Shown here one piece after another: positions 42,310 to 51,755 of a DNA stretch of 64,000 nt. Position 1 is the stretch's first letter. Every line of letters starts with the position of its first letter. The notes beneath the pieces are model-generated. The model did no database searches and was not told where the DNA came from. It saw only the letters and a list, made by a program, of their open reading frames with translations. The stretch lies in assembly GCA_020161295.1 (NCBI GenBank), contig JAIUOA010000002.1, positions 124,001 to 188,000 on the forward strand, read 5' to 3'. The stretch comes from Bacillota bacterium (GTDB lineage: Bacteria; Bacillota; Clostridia; Peptostreptococcales; Acidaminobacteraceae). The position numbers were made by a program, and so were the translations under genes.

Positions 42310-43818
42310 ATGACTCAAATGGAAACAGCATTATCACGATTCAAAGAAGCACTACACAAAATCAAAGCGCTCAATTACTCGTCCTCTATGCTTTTTTGGG
42401 ACGCCTCCACAGGTGCACCGAAAAGCGGCGCAGATGCAAGAAGCCAAGCAATAGGCGTTTTATCGGGATATCAATATCAACTCATGGTCAATCCTCAAAT
42501 GGATGAAGATCTGAACGTGTTGATGGCTAATCTTACTGCGTTAAATGAACAAGATCGTGTGATGGTCATGGACACGAAAAAGGAATATGATAAAATGACC
42601 AAGATTCCTATGGATGAATTCCAAAAGTTCAACATGCTCATATCTAAATCATCAATGGTTTGGGAGAAGGCAAAGGAACAGTCTGATTTTCAGCTGTTTA
42701 AACCTTACTTGACCGAAGTCATCGACTATTTGCTGAAATTTGCAGCGTACAGAGGATACGAAGGACATCCGTATAACCTGTATATCGGTGATTTTGAAGA
42801 TGGCATGACAGTGGACGCATTGAATACGTTCTTTGATGAACTACGTGAACGAATCGTTCCTTTATTAAAGCGCATTGCAGATAAAAATAAAGTGATCGAT
42901 ACGACATTCTTAAATCGCAATTTTCCAGTAGACCTTCAAGAGAAGGTATCGAAGGAACTCCTCGCAATGATGGGATTCGATCTTGAAAGAGGGCTACTTG
43001 AGGAAAGTGTCCATCCGTTTACCATGGGTGCGGACATCGACGATGTGCGTTTAACCACGCACTACTATGAGGATGATTTAGCCTCTGCACTCTTCAGTAC
43101 CGCACATGAAGGTGGTCATGCCATTTATGAGCAAAACTTTGATCGCAAGTATCAAGGAACACCTCTTGCAAGTGGGACTTCAAATGGTTTTCACGAATCG
43201 CAATCCAGAATCTACGAAAATAACTTCTGCAAAAGCCGTTCATTCTTAAATTTCTGGTTCCCTGTACTTCAGGAAACGTTTCCAGAACAACTTGGCGATG
43301 TTTCAGCTGATGCATTTTATGAAGCCATCAACCGGGTAGAACCCTCATTGATTCGAATCGAAGCCGATGAGCTCACCTATTCGCTTCATATTATGATGCG
43401 CTACGAAATTGAACTCGGATTGATTGACGGTAGCATCAAAGTGGAAGATTTGCCACAGGTTTGGAACCAAAAGGTCAAGGACTACTTGGGAATCGAACCC
43501 CCAAATGATGCAAAAGGTGTATTACAAGATGTCCACTGGTCAGAAGCGCTGTTTGGATATTTTCCGACTTATGCACTCGGAAGTGCCTATGCAGCACAAT
43601 TGGCACATTATATGTCAAAAGAAATCGATCTAGACGGCTGCTTAAGTCGAGGCGATTTCGAACCACTTACCAAATGGCTTAATGAGAAGGTTCATCAGTA
43701 CGGTGCGCTCATTAAACCGAATGCATTAATTCAGCAAATAACCGGTGAATCACTTAACTCAAAATACTACTGTGACTATTTAGAAGCGAAGTATTCAGCG
43801 CTCTATGGTCTAAATTAG
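42310..43818 (+). CDS. M32 family metallocarboxypeptidase
   Basis: The 502-residue helical protein has the HEGGH zinc motif (TAHEGGHAIYE) with the downstream Glu ligand in ESQSRIYEN, defining the M32 family (carboxypeptidase Taq type). It removes C-terminal residues from peptides in the cytoplasm. ATG 42310 follows AAAGGAGA; the earlier start lies upstream of it. It is followed after nine bases by pfp, probably on the same transcript. Confidence 0.94.
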   Translation: MTQMETALSRFKEALHKIKALNYSSSMLFWDASTGAPKSGADARSQAIGVLSGYQYQLMVNPQMDEDLNVLMANLTALNEQDRVMVMDTKKEYDKMTKIPMDEFQKFNMLISKSSMVWEKAKEQSDFQLFKPYLTEVIDYLLKFAAYRGYEGHPYNLYIGDFEDGMTVDALNTFFDELRERIVPLLKRIADKNKVIDTTFLNRNFPVDLQEKVSKELLAMMGFDLERGLLEESVHPFTMGADIDDVRLTTHYYEDDLASALFSTAHEGGHAIYEQNFDRKYQGTPLASGTSNGFHESQSRIYENNFCKSRSFLNFWFPVLQETFPEQLGDVSADAFYEAINRVEPSLIRIEADELTYSLHIMMRYEIELGLIDGSIKVEDLPQVWNQKVKDYLGIEPPNDAKGVLQDVHWSEALFGYFPTYALGSAYAAQLAHYMSKEIDLDGCLSRGDFEPLTKWLNEKVHQYGALIKPNALIQQITGESLNSKYYCDYLEAKYSALYGLN

Positions 43819-43827
43819 GAGGGTAAC

Positions 43828-45048
43828 ATGAACGTTTTAAAAGGTAACCTATTGGTCGCTCAAGGCGGTGGACCAACTGCAGTCATCAACCAATCCATGG
43901 TAGGGGTTGTATTAGAAGCAAAAAAATACCCACAAGTAGAAAGAATCTACGGTGCGGTTCACGGCGTTGAAGGAATCGTCAACGAAGAATTCATGGATCT
44001 TACGAGAGAGACCGTTGCTAACCTTGAAGCGGTTGCAGCAACACCTTCATCTGCGCTTTTATCAACACGTGTTAAACCGACACCTGAATTCTGCGCAAAG
44101 ATGTTTGAATCCATGAAAGCGCACAACATCAGATTTTTCTTCTATATCGGTGGAAATGACTCTTCAGATACCGTGAGAATCGTAAACGAAGAAGCTAAAA
44201 AACAAAACTATGACTTTAGAGCGGTTCATATTCCTAAAACAGTTGACAACGACTTGGTGATCAACGACCATACACCAGGCTTTGGGTCAGCGGCACGTTA
44301 CGTGGCATCTGCGTTTGCAGGAATCAACTACGATAACCGTGCACTCGCGGGTGTTTATATCGGCGTTATCATGGGTAGACACGCAGGCTTCTTAACAGGT
44401 GCGGCAGCACTTGGTAAAGTATATGAAGATGATGGTCCACACCTCATCTACTTCCCAGAAAGACCATTTATCGTGGATCAGTTCCTTGCAGACGTTAAAG
44501 CTGCTTATGAGAAGTATGGTAGATGTATCGTAGCCGTATCAGAGGGTATTCAAGATGAGAACGGCGTCGCTATCATCACGAAATTACAAGAAAATGTTGA
44601 GAAAGATGCTCATGGTAATGTTCAGCTTTCAGGTACTGGTGCTTTAGGTGACTTGCTCGTGGCTGAAGTAAAAGCAAAATTAGGCATTGGTCGCGTACGT
44701 GCCGATACTTTAGGCTACATGCAACGTTCTTTCTTAGGCTGTGTATCTGATACTGACCAAAAAGAAGCCAGAGAAGTGGCAGAAAAAGCCGTTCAATTTG
44801 CTTTGATCGATAATATGGATGGTTCAGTGGTCATGGAACGTACAGGTGATTATGCTGTAGATTTCAGATTGGTTGAACTTAAAGAAATCGCTGCTAAAAC
44901 AAAGCATATGCCAGATGACTTTATTAATGCTGAAGGCAATAATGTCACTGAAGCCTTTATCAAATATGCGAAACCATTGATCGGTTCTGGTTTCAATCCA
45001 GGCGCAAGACTGAGATCGCCTATGATTGCACCCATCTTAAAGAAATAA
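43828..45048 (+). CDS. pfp: Pyrophosphate-type 6-phosphofructokinase
   Basis: The 406-residue protein has GGGPTAVINQS, YIGGNDSSDT and PKTVDND. The Asp after GGN and the Lys of PKTVDND are the residues that favour PPi over ATP as phosphoryl donor. It interconverts fructose 6-phosphate and fructose 1,6-bisphosphate, saving ATP in fermentative glycolysis. The codon choice is visibly more optimised than its neighbours, in keeping with high expression. AGGAGG lies before the ATG and a strong terminator after the stop. Confidence 0.93.
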   Translation: MNVLKGNLLVAQGGGPTAVINQSMVGVVLEAKKYPQVERIYGAVHGVEGIVNEEFMDLTRETVANLEAVAATPSSALLSTRVKPTPEFCAKMFESMKAHNIRFFFYIGGNDSSDTVRIVNEEAKKQNYDFRAVHIPKTVDNDLVINDHTPGFGSAARYVASAFAGINYDNRALAGVYIGVIMGRHAGFLTGAAALGKVYEDDGPHLIYFPERPFIVDQFLADVKAAYEKYGRCIVAVSEGIQDENGVAIITKLQENVEKDAHGNVQLSGTGALGDLLVAEVKAKLGIGRVRADTLGYMQRSFLGCVSDTDQKEAREVAEKAVQFALIDNMDGSVVMERTGDYAVDFRLVELKEIAAKTKHMPDDFINAEGNNVTEAFIKYAKPLIGSGFNPGARLRSPMIAPILKK

Positions 45049-45062
45049 TGACACATAACATT

Positions 45063-45089
45063 AAAGCTGCCGAAAAGGCAGCTTTTTTT
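45063..45089. terminator. Terminator after pfp
   Basis: AAAGCTGCC pairs with GGCAGCTTT around GAAAA, then a T run. Its end touches the stop codon of the convergent radical SAM gene. Confidence 0.9.
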
Positions 45090-45936
45090 ATACATTGCCA
45101 AGCCAAATATGGCTCAGATACTTTTCTGCAATCCGCTTTGATTCAATCATGGTTTCCAGTCGCGTTGGTGGACGGGACATTTTGTAGTTTGGAAAATATC
45201 GCGATAGGTGAAGCGGGATATTGGCATCAACAGAAGCTAGCCAAGCCGCCATGGCCTCTATTTCATCCGGATTTGTATTAAGCCCGTCGATCAACAGGGT
45301 CGTTACCTCCACATGTGTGTGCGCGGCAGCTGTTTTTATGGTGTTTAGTACAGGAGGGAGCGCACCGCCACAGATCGTTTGATAGAAACCGTCCGTGTAG
45401 CTTTTTAGATCGATGTTCATGGCATCAATATAAGGTAGTAGGGCTTCCAGTGGTGCTTGATTAATAAAACCATTTGTGACGAGCACATTTTTTAGACCCA
45501 GGGCTTTGATTTGCTTTGCCATGTGGCGTACAAATTCGAACCATATGGTCGGTTCATTATAGGTATAAGCGATGCCGATGGATTGACGTTCACCTGCAAG
45601 TCTTAATAGAACTTCCTCATTTATCGTGTCACATGGACCATCAAAGTTGACGAGTGTATGGTTTTGGCAGAACTCGCATGCGAGGTTGCATCCGAAGGTA
45701 CCGATGGAAAATATCGTCGATCCGGGTTCGTAAAATCTTAAAGGCTTCTTTTCGATAGGGTCATAGGCATAAGAGATTACCTTGCCATAATTGAGGGTCG
45801 TCAGTGTTCCTTCGACGTTTTTTCTGACGCGACATTTTCCAGTCAAGCCAGGTTCGATGACACAATAATGTGGGCACAACTCACATCTAACAACACCACC
45901 TGAAAGCGATTTCCAGTATTGTGCAGTCCTTTCCAT
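45088..45936 (-). CDS. amrS: AmrS-like radical SAM enzyme (AmmeMemoRadiSam type)
   Basis: The 282-residue protein has an N-terminal CELCPHYC metal motif and the radical SAM cluster motif in GTFGCNLACEFCQN, plus YTYNEPTIW and LVTNGFI. This matches AmrS of the AmmeMemoRadiSam systems, which are related to pyruvate-formate-lyase activating enzymes. The usual AMMECR1 and Memo partners are not adjacent here. The substrate is unknown. It is transcribed divergently from the murE operon. Confidence 0.85.
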   Translation of the reverse strand: MERTAQYWKSLSGGVVRCELCPHYCVIEPGLTGKCRVRKNVEGTLTTLNYGKVISYAYDPIEKKPLRFYEPGSTIFSIGTFGCNLACEFCQNHTLVNFDGPCDTINEEVLLRLAGERQSIGIAYTYNEPTIWFEFVRHMAKQIKALGLKNVLVTNGFINQAPLEALLPYIDAMNIDLKSYTDGFYQTICGGALPPVLNTIKTAAAHTHVEVTTLLIDGLNTNPDEIEAMAAWLASVDANIPLHLSRYFPNYKMSRPPTRLETMIESKRIAEKYLSHIWLGNV

Positions 45937-45974
45937 AATGAAACTCCTCTCGTTTGTTCACATCTTTATAAATC

Positions 45975-46018
45975 GTCAAATTTGCCGATTTGACTTGCTT
46001 TTGCAAGGCTTCTATGAC
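45975..46018 (+). promoter_or_regulatory. Probable promoter and dyad of the D-Asp wall operon
   Basis: GTCAAAT and ATTTGAC (45975-45981, 45988-45994) form an inverted repeat overlapping a TTGACT (45990-45995), which is 17 bases from TATGAC (46013-46018). The -10 is weak, so assignment is tentative; the dyad could be an operator. Confidence 0.45.
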
Positions 46019-46067
46019 AAGATATAGGTATTGATTAATAGTGGATAGCTATGCGCGGAGGACGGCG

Positions 46068-47567
46068 ATGGATTTATTAAATTGCTTAAATGGACTTGAA
46101 TATCGTTCGATTAGCGGCGACTTAAAACAACAAATTACTGGGATTGCTTTTGATTCCAGAAAGGTGAATCAAGGTAAACTTTTCGTCGCGATCAAGGGTT
46201 TTTCCACAGATGGTCACCGTTATATCGAGCAGGCCATCAAACAAGGGGCTGCAGCTATCGTCTATGAAAACGATATCGATGCAGGTTTGCTTAAGAATAA
46301 TAACGTTAGCTTCGTACGTGTGGATGATGCCAGAAAAGCACTGGCAGGCATATCGGCAAACTTTTTTGACCAGCCTACATCAAAGCTGAATCTGGTGGGG
46401 ATCACGGGAACAAACGGGAAGACATCCATCAGTTACTTTCTAAAGGCATTGCTCGAACATGCCGGTTATAAAACGGGTATTATGGGCACGATCGGGACGC
46501 TCATTGGAGATAAAAAAATTGAAACGCCCAACACGACGCCAGAATCTTTAACGGTTCAAACCATTTGCGATGAAATGGTGAATGCTGCGGTTGATTATGC
46601 AGTGATGGAGGTTTCGTCACATGCGCTAGACTTAAACCGTGTGGCATATTGCCAGTTTAAGTCGGGAATTTATACGAATCTTACCCCCGATCATTTGGAG
46701 CTTCATAAAGACATGGCACATTATTTTGAAGCCAAAGCCAAGCTTTTTAATATGACATCAAAGGCAAATATCATTAATCGGGATGATGCTTATGGCCAGC
46801 TGCTCATAGAAAGACTGAAAGCACATAGTGCCGTAAGTGTGATAACCTATGGCTTAACAGATGAAGCAGATGTCTATGCCACGGATATTCGATATGCCAT
46901 CGATCATACCCTCTATATGGCCAATACCCCTTCGGGCACATTCTCAATCAGGGTCAATATTCCTGGCGAGATTTATGTTTATAATTCATTAGCGGTGGTT
47001 GCTTGGGCTTATGCTGAAGGATTTACCCCCGAAATGATTTCAGCGGGAATTGAAGCCTTGGCAGGTGTTAAAGGGCGGTTTGAAACGGTTTATGACCGGG
47101 ACGATAAAAAAGTGGTCATCGATTTCGCACACACTGAAGACGGTCTCGATAAAGCGCTCTCAACGCTTAGACCATTCGTTAAGAATAGAATGCTTTTAGT
47201 TTTTGGCGTTTACGCAGCGCCTGGTGCCTTAGGTGAAGATAAGCGGAGGGCGATGGGCGCGGTTGCAGCGACCAAATCTGACTTTTGCTTCGTTACCTCT
47301 GATAATCCGAAGGAACAGGATCCGGTGGCGATTATCGATGAAGTAGTGGCGTCGGTTGTAATGAATGGTGGCCGCTATGAGGCCATCGTCGACAGAAAGC
47401 AGGCCATAGAGCGTGCGCTGGAAGTCATGCAGCCTGGAGACATCTTATTGATCAGCGGAAAGGGCCATGAGACAGCACAGGTCATCGGGAAAGTGGAGAT
47501 TCCATTTAATGAAACAGAGATTGTTCAAAATAAAATGCGCGAACTTGAAGCGCAAAGTGCGATATAA
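46068..47567 (+). CDS. murE: MurE-like UDP-MurNAc-tripeptide ligase (divergent)
   Basis: The 499-residue Mur ligase has an N-terminal UDP-MurNAc-dipeptide domain, a P-loop in GITGTNGKTS (about 111-120), the LTPDHLELHKDM region and a C-terminal domain. MurE adds the third, diamino, residue of the stem peptide. The specificity motif reads DNPK (412-415), where DAP enzymes have DNPR and lysine enzymes often have DNPA or DDPN. The usual GCGGDRD block is replaced by GVYAAPG. These features suggest a non-standard diamino acid such as Lys or Orn, or a dedicated paralogue. ATG 46068 has GGAGG upstream. It leads an operon for a D-Asp branch. Confidence 0.85.
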   Translation: MDLLNCLNGLEYRSISGDLKQQITGIAFDSRKVNQGKLFVAIKGFSTDGHRYIEQAIKQGAAAIVYENDIDAGLLKNNNVSFVRVDDARKALAGISANFFDQPTSKLNLVGITGTNGKTSISYFLKALLEHAGYKTGIMGTIGTLIGDKKIETPNTTPESLTVQTICDEMVNAAVDYAVMEVSSHALDLNRVAYCQFKSGIYTNLTPDHLELHKDMAHYFEAKAKLFNMTSKANIINRDDAYGQLLIERLKAHSAVSVITYGLTDEADVYATDIRYAIDHTLYMANTPSGTFSIRVNIPGEIYVYNSLAVVAWAYAEGFTPEMISAGIEALAGVKGRFETVYDRDDKKVVIDFAHTEDGLDKALSTLRPFVKNRMLLVFGVYAAPGALGEDKRRAMGAVAATKSDFCFVTSDNPKEQDPVAIIDEVVASVVMNGGRYEAIVDRKQAIERALEVMQPGDILLISGKGHETAQVIGKVEIPFNETEIVQNKMRELEAQSAI

Positions 47568-47579
47568 GGTGGTAGAACT

Positions 47580-49436
47580 ATGTGTGGTTTTGTAGGATAC
47601 ACGCGTTTTGAAACGGACGGTAGTACCGAAATTATAAAAAAAATGACAGATGCCATTAGTCATCGTGGGCCAGATAGCGATGGCGTTTATGTGGATGAAC
47701 ATGTGGCGCTGGGGTTTCGTAGACTAAGCATCATCGATTTAAGTGATGAAGGCAAGCAGCCGATGTTTAACGAAAATGAGGACATCGTGCTGGTATTCAA
47801 TGGCGAGGTCTATAATTATCAGGCATTAAGGGAGGAGCTTATCTCGAAGGGCCATCAGTTTCATAGCCATACGGATAGCGAAGTCATCCTTCACGGTTAT
47901 GAAGAATATGGAACAGACCTTTTAAACAAGCTTCGTGGGATGTTTGCGTTTACGCTTTGGGATACGAAAAAGAAAAAGCTTTTGATCGCGAGAGATTATT
48001 TCGGCATCAAGCCTCTATATTACACTCAAAATACAAAGGATGGGTCTCTCCTCTTTGGTTCTGAAATCAAATCCTTTTTAGAACATCCCGCCTTCAATAA
48101 ACAGCTCAATAAAGCGGCACTTCGCCCTTATTTGACCTTCCAATACTCTTCCATGGAGGAGACCTTCTTTAAAGGGGTTTATAAACTTAAGCCAGCTCAC
48201 TATTTGGTGGTTGAAAATGGCAAGTTAGAAACAGTCCAGTACTGGCACAATACCTTTAAACCCATCAATCGAGATTTGCGTGAGAATGTCGAGCAAATTA
48301 AGGAAATTTTAAAAGAATCCGTAGCCTATCATAAAATCAGCGACGTAAAAGTAGGATCGTTCCTTTCAGGCGGTATCGATTCCAGCTACATCACTGCTTT
48401 ATTGAAACCGGATAAAACCTTCTCCGTGGGCTTTACAGAATATGAAGCGATGTTCAATGAGACTAAACTAGCAGCCGAGCTCTCAGAAATGCTTGGCATC
48501 GAAAATCATCGTAAAATCTTAACGGCAGATGAGTGCTTTGAAGCGTTGCCTAAGATTCAGTACCACATGGATGAGCCACAATCCAATCCTTCGTCAGTAC
48601 CGTTGTATTTCCTTGCGGAGCTGGCCAGAGAACACGTCACAGTGGTGCTTTCAGGAGAGGGTGCCGATGAGATTTTTGGTGGTTACCCATGGTATCAAAA
48701 TTCACCTGCCATCGATGCGTATGAAAAGGTCCCATTCGGCATAAGAAAAGGACTCGCTGGTATCGCGAAAAACTTGCCATCTCATAAAATAACCAACTTC
48801 ATCATCAAGGGTGGGCAACCGGTAGAGGAGAAGTTTATCGGGGAAGCCAAAGTGTTTGATGAGCAAGATGCCTTAAAGGTGCTTAAACCCGATTATCAGA
48901 ACGGTCCTTCGGTGAGACAAATCACAGGTCCTATTTATGAGCAGGTAAAAGATGAGGACGATTTGACTAAAATGCAGTACCTCGATTTGCACCTGTGGTT
49001 GCCAGGCGATATCTTACTCAAGGCGGATAAGATGAGTATGGCGCATTCATTGGAACTAAGGGTCCCTTTCCTAGACAAGGAAGTGATGCGATTCGCAGCG
49101 ACCTTGCCGAGTGACCAGCGCGTTAATCGCGAAAACACGAAGTACGCGTTACGTGTTGCGGCACACGAGCTTTTACCAGAAGCCTGGGCGAAGCGCCCGA
49201 AGCTAGGTTTTCCAGTGCCTATCAAGTATTGGATGAAAGAAGAGAAGTATTATTTAATGATTAAAAAAGCCTTTGAAAAGTCCCAGACAGCTGAGTTTTT
49301 TGATCAGTCCATTCTCTTGGGCTATTTAGAGGATCACTATAAAGGTGTAAAAAACTATGCGCGTTATATTTGGACGGTCTATGTGTTCCTCGTATGGTAT
49401 GATCAATTCTTCGGGGATGGAGGTCTAAATGCGTAA
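47580..49436 (+). CDS. asnH: AsnB/AsnH-like glutamine-dependent amidotransferase
   Basis: The 618-residue protein begins with the catalytic Cys2 (MCGFVGY) of a class II glutaminase domain, followed by an asparagine-synthetase domain with the PP-loop SFLSGGIDSSYI at about residue 258 and GEGADEIFGGY. Ordinary AsnB makes L-asparagine. In Lactococcus lactis the homologue AsnH amidates D-Asp of the peptidoglycan cross-bridge. The position between murE and a D-Asp ligase favours that wall role. It starts 12 bases after murE and overlaps the ligase gene by eight bases. Confidence 0.85.
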   Translation: MCGFVGYTRFETDGSTEIIKKMTDAISHRGPDSDGVYVDEHVALGFRRLSIIDLSDEGKQPMFNENEDIVLVFNGEVYNYQALREELISKGHQFHSHTDSEVILHGYEEYGTDLLNKLRGMFAFTLWDTKKKKLLIARDYFGIKPLYYTQNTKDGSLLFGSEIKSFLEHPAFNKQLNKAALRPYLTFQYSSMEETFFKGVYKLKPAHYLVVENGKLETVQYWHNTFKPINRDLRENVEQIKEILKESVAYHKISDVKVGSFLSGGIDSSYITALLKPDKTFSVGFTEYEAMFNETKLAAELSEMLGIENHRKILTADECFEALPKIQYHMDEPQSNPSSVPLYFLAELAREHVTVVLSGEGADEIFGGYPWYQNSPAIDAYEKVPFGIRKGLAGIAKNLPSHKITNFIIKGGQPVEEKFIGEAKVFDEQDALKVLKPDYQNGPSVRQITGPIYEQVKDEDDLTKMQYLDLHLWLPGDILLKADKMSMAHSLELRVPFLDKEVMRFAATLPSDQRVNRENTKYALRVAAHELLPEAWAKRPKLGFPVPIKYWMKEEKYYLMIKKAFEKSQTAEFFDQSILLGYLEDHYKGVKNYARYIWTVYVFLVWYDQFFGDGGLNA

Positions 49437-50661
49437 AGAATTTCTTCCGGTAATACTGGGCACAGACAGCAATGCTTACGGAATGGCTAAAGCGTTTCAC
49501 TTGGCATATGGCATCAAGAGTTTAGTCGTGGGTCAAGGAGAGCTATTTACCACCAAAGGATCAAAGATACTCGATTTGAAGATCATCCCTGATTTGGGGG
49601 ATGACCGCGTGTTTGCCGAGCGATTGATGACCCTGTCTCAGTCGCTATCAACTGAATACGAGAAACTGATTCTCGTGGCAAGTAGCGATGGTTACGTGGA
49701 AAAAATCATCAACAATAAAGCCCTATTATCAGAGGCATACGTCGTTCCGTTTATCGATGCTGACCTGATGAAGACCTTGAACTCAAAAAAAGGGTTTTAC
49801 GAGACCTGCAATCAACATGGATTAAGCTATCCAGATACGCGTGTGGTGACGCCTACCGATCTGGAAGGGCTGGATGACATCGTTTCTGATCTCCCATTTT
49901 CATATCCGATGGTTTTAAAGCCTTCTGATAGCATGCGATATTTTGAGGCGAATTTTGAGGGTAAGAAAAAAGCCTATATCATCGCAGATGCAGAAGCGCT
50001 TAAGAATACCATCCGGGCGATTTTCAAATCGACCTATGATCAGCCACTCATTCTCCAAGAATACATCGCTGGTGATGATACTGCCATGCGTGTTCTCAAT
50101 TGTGTTTCTGGACCGGATGGAAAGGTTAGACTCATGGTTTTGGGTCAGCCGCTACTTGAGGACCCAACGCCGACGCTTATCGGCAATTATACGGCGATAA
50201 TCGATGCCTATGATGATGCTATTTTCGAGGAATATAAACGGTTTTTAGAGGGGATCGGCTATGTTGGATTCTCTAACTTCGACATGAAGTACGACGCAAA
50301 AACGGGAAAATACAAGGTATTTGAAATTAATCTGCGCCAGGGGAGAAGTAGCTTTTTCGTCACGGGAAGTGGTTTCAACATGGCGGCATACCTGGTAGAA
50401 GCCTTTATTTATGGCGAGCACATCGAAACGGTCTATGGAACGGCGCCACATTTATGGTTGGGAATTCCCACGGATATGCTGATGAAGTATCTCGAACATC
50501 CAGGCCTTAAAAAACGGGCAGCAAAGTTAATCAATGACGGTCATACCAGTACGACGCTTTATTATAAAAAAGACCATAGCCTAATCCGGACGATAAAGGT
50601 GTTTAGATATTACCAGAGATATGTCGGGACCTTTAAGCGCTATTTCGTTAAAAAGAACTAA
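49429..50661 (+). CDS. Asl-type D-aspartate ligase (ATP-grasp)
   Basis: The 410-residue ATP-grasp protein begins EFLPVILGTDSNAYGMAKAF, closely recalling the start of the Enterococcus faecium D-aspartate ligase Aslfm. It has the ATP-grasp segments YPMVLKPSDS and LILQEYIAGDD, and FEINLRQGRSS as the metal-binding strand. Aslfm attaches D-Asp, as beta-aspartyl phosphate, to the lysine side chain of the peptidoglycan precursor. The nearby aspartate racemase would supply D-Asp and the AsnH-like enzyme could amidate it. It overlaps asnH by eight bases. Confidence 0.85.
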   Translation: MRKEFLPVILGTDSNAYGMAKAFHLAYGIKSLVVGQGELFTTKGSKILDLKIIPDLGDDRVFAERLMTLSQSLSTEYEKLILVASSDGYVEKIINNKALLSEAYVVPFIDADLMKTLNSKKGFYETCNQHGLSYPDTRVVTPTDLEGLDDIVSDLPFSYPMVLKPSDSMRYFEANFEGKKKAYIIADAEALKNTIRAIFKSTYDQPLILQEYIAGDDTAMRVLNCVSGPDGKVRLMVLGQPLLEDPTPTLIGNYTAIIDAYDDAIFEEYKRFLEGIGYVGFSNFDMKYDAKTGKYKVFEINLRQGRSSFFVTGSGFNMAAYLVEAFIYGEHIETVYGTAPHLWLGIPTDMLMKYLEHPGLKKRAAKLINDGHTSTTLYYKKDHSLIRTIKVFRYYQRYVGTFKRYFVKKN

Positions 50662-50672
50662 GGAGAATATCC

Positions 50673-51716
50673 ATGCCTATACTCAACTTAGCAGATGCAT
50701 CGGCTGTGACGCGTTACGAAACCTTCGTAAAAAATGCGCCTTACACATCTGCAACCCAGGACATCCACTGGGCGGAAATTAAAAAAGGATGGGAGAGCGC
50801 ACAAGTTTATGTTGAAGAGAAGGGTGAAATCGTCGCCGCCATGTCATTGGTTATCAAACGCGTAATGGGATATGCTTTACTGTATGCGCCGAGAGGCCCT
50901 GTGGGTGACCCGACAAACTTTCAAATGATGCGTGCACTCTTAGAAGAAGTGCGCGCCTTTGCTAAGAAAAATAAAGCTTTTGTATTACGTTTTGATCCGG
51001 AAATAGCCTATGAGGAAAATCTGGTTGGGCAGTATATGCAAATGGGTTTTAAAGTACGTGGCAAGGGCGTCGATAAAAATGCCCTAATCCAACCGATTTA
51101 CAACATGATTCTAAATCTGGACCAGGAGAATGAAGAATCCTTATTAGCGCGGTTTAGTCAAAAAACGCGTTATAATATCAACCTTTCTCGCCGAAAGGGC
51201 GTCGAGGTGTCTTGGCATACCTCTGATGAGGCGCTGGATCAATTCTATGCGCTTTATGAAATCATGTCGGCACGCAATCGCTTGGTCGTGCGTAGTAAGG
51301 CCTATTTTAAAGACATGATGAATGCCTTTAAAGGGTGCATCCGCATCTATCTAACCACACATGAGGGCGATTATTTGTCAGGCGCCATCGCGTTAATGTA
51401 CGGCGATAAACTATGGTATATCTACGGTGCAAGCTCTAATGAAAAGCGAAATTTGATGCCCAATTATCTCATGCAATGGGAAATGATCAGATGGGGCCTT
51501 GAATGTGGCATGAAGAAATACGACTTTGGAGGCGTTTTCGAACTCGATAAAGAGGATGGACTCTATAAGTTTAAGGAAGGCTTTTGTAGAGAAGAAGGGG
51601 TCACCGAGCTTATCGGTGAGATAGATTATATCTATAAGCCCTTAATCTATAAGCTGTTTACCGAGGGATATCCCTTGTTACAGCGTATCAAAATAAAACT
51701 GTTGCGAAGGGGATAA
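50673..51716 (+). CDS. FemX-like peptidoglycan-branch aminoacyltransferase
   Basis: The 347-residue protein has the double GNAT fold of the FemABX family. YAPRGPV, FSQKTRYNINLSRRKGV and YIYGASSNEKRNLMPNYLMQW are diagnostic, and KKYDFGG and KFKEGF follow. These enzymes transfer amino acids from aminoacyl-tRNA to the side chain of the stem peptide. The tRNA-binding coiled coil of FemA is absent, as in FemX. A FemX beside a D-Asp ligase suggests a branch with D-Asp and an L-amino acid, or a back-up bridge. AAGGAG precedes the ATG. Confidence 0.9.
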   Translation: MPILNLADASAVTRYETFVKNAPYTSATQDIHWAEIKKGWESAQVYVEEKGEIVAAMSLVIKRVMGYALLYAPRGPVGDPTNFQMMRALLEEVRAFAKKNKAFVLRFDPEIAYEENLVGQYMQMGFKVRGKGVDKNALIQPIYNMILNLDQENEESLLARFSQKTRYNINLSRRKGVEVSWHTSDEALDQFYALYEIMSARNRLVVRSKAYFKDMMNAFKGCIRIYLTTHEGDYLSGAIALMYGDKLWYIYGASSNEKRNLMPNYLMQWEMIRWGLECGMKKYDFGGVFELDKEDGLYKFKEGFCREEGVTELIGEIDYIYKPLIYKLFTEGYPLLQRIKIKLLRRG

Positions 51717-51755
51717 CGGAACCCTTAGCAAATGAACAGGCAATAGGAGAATGAC

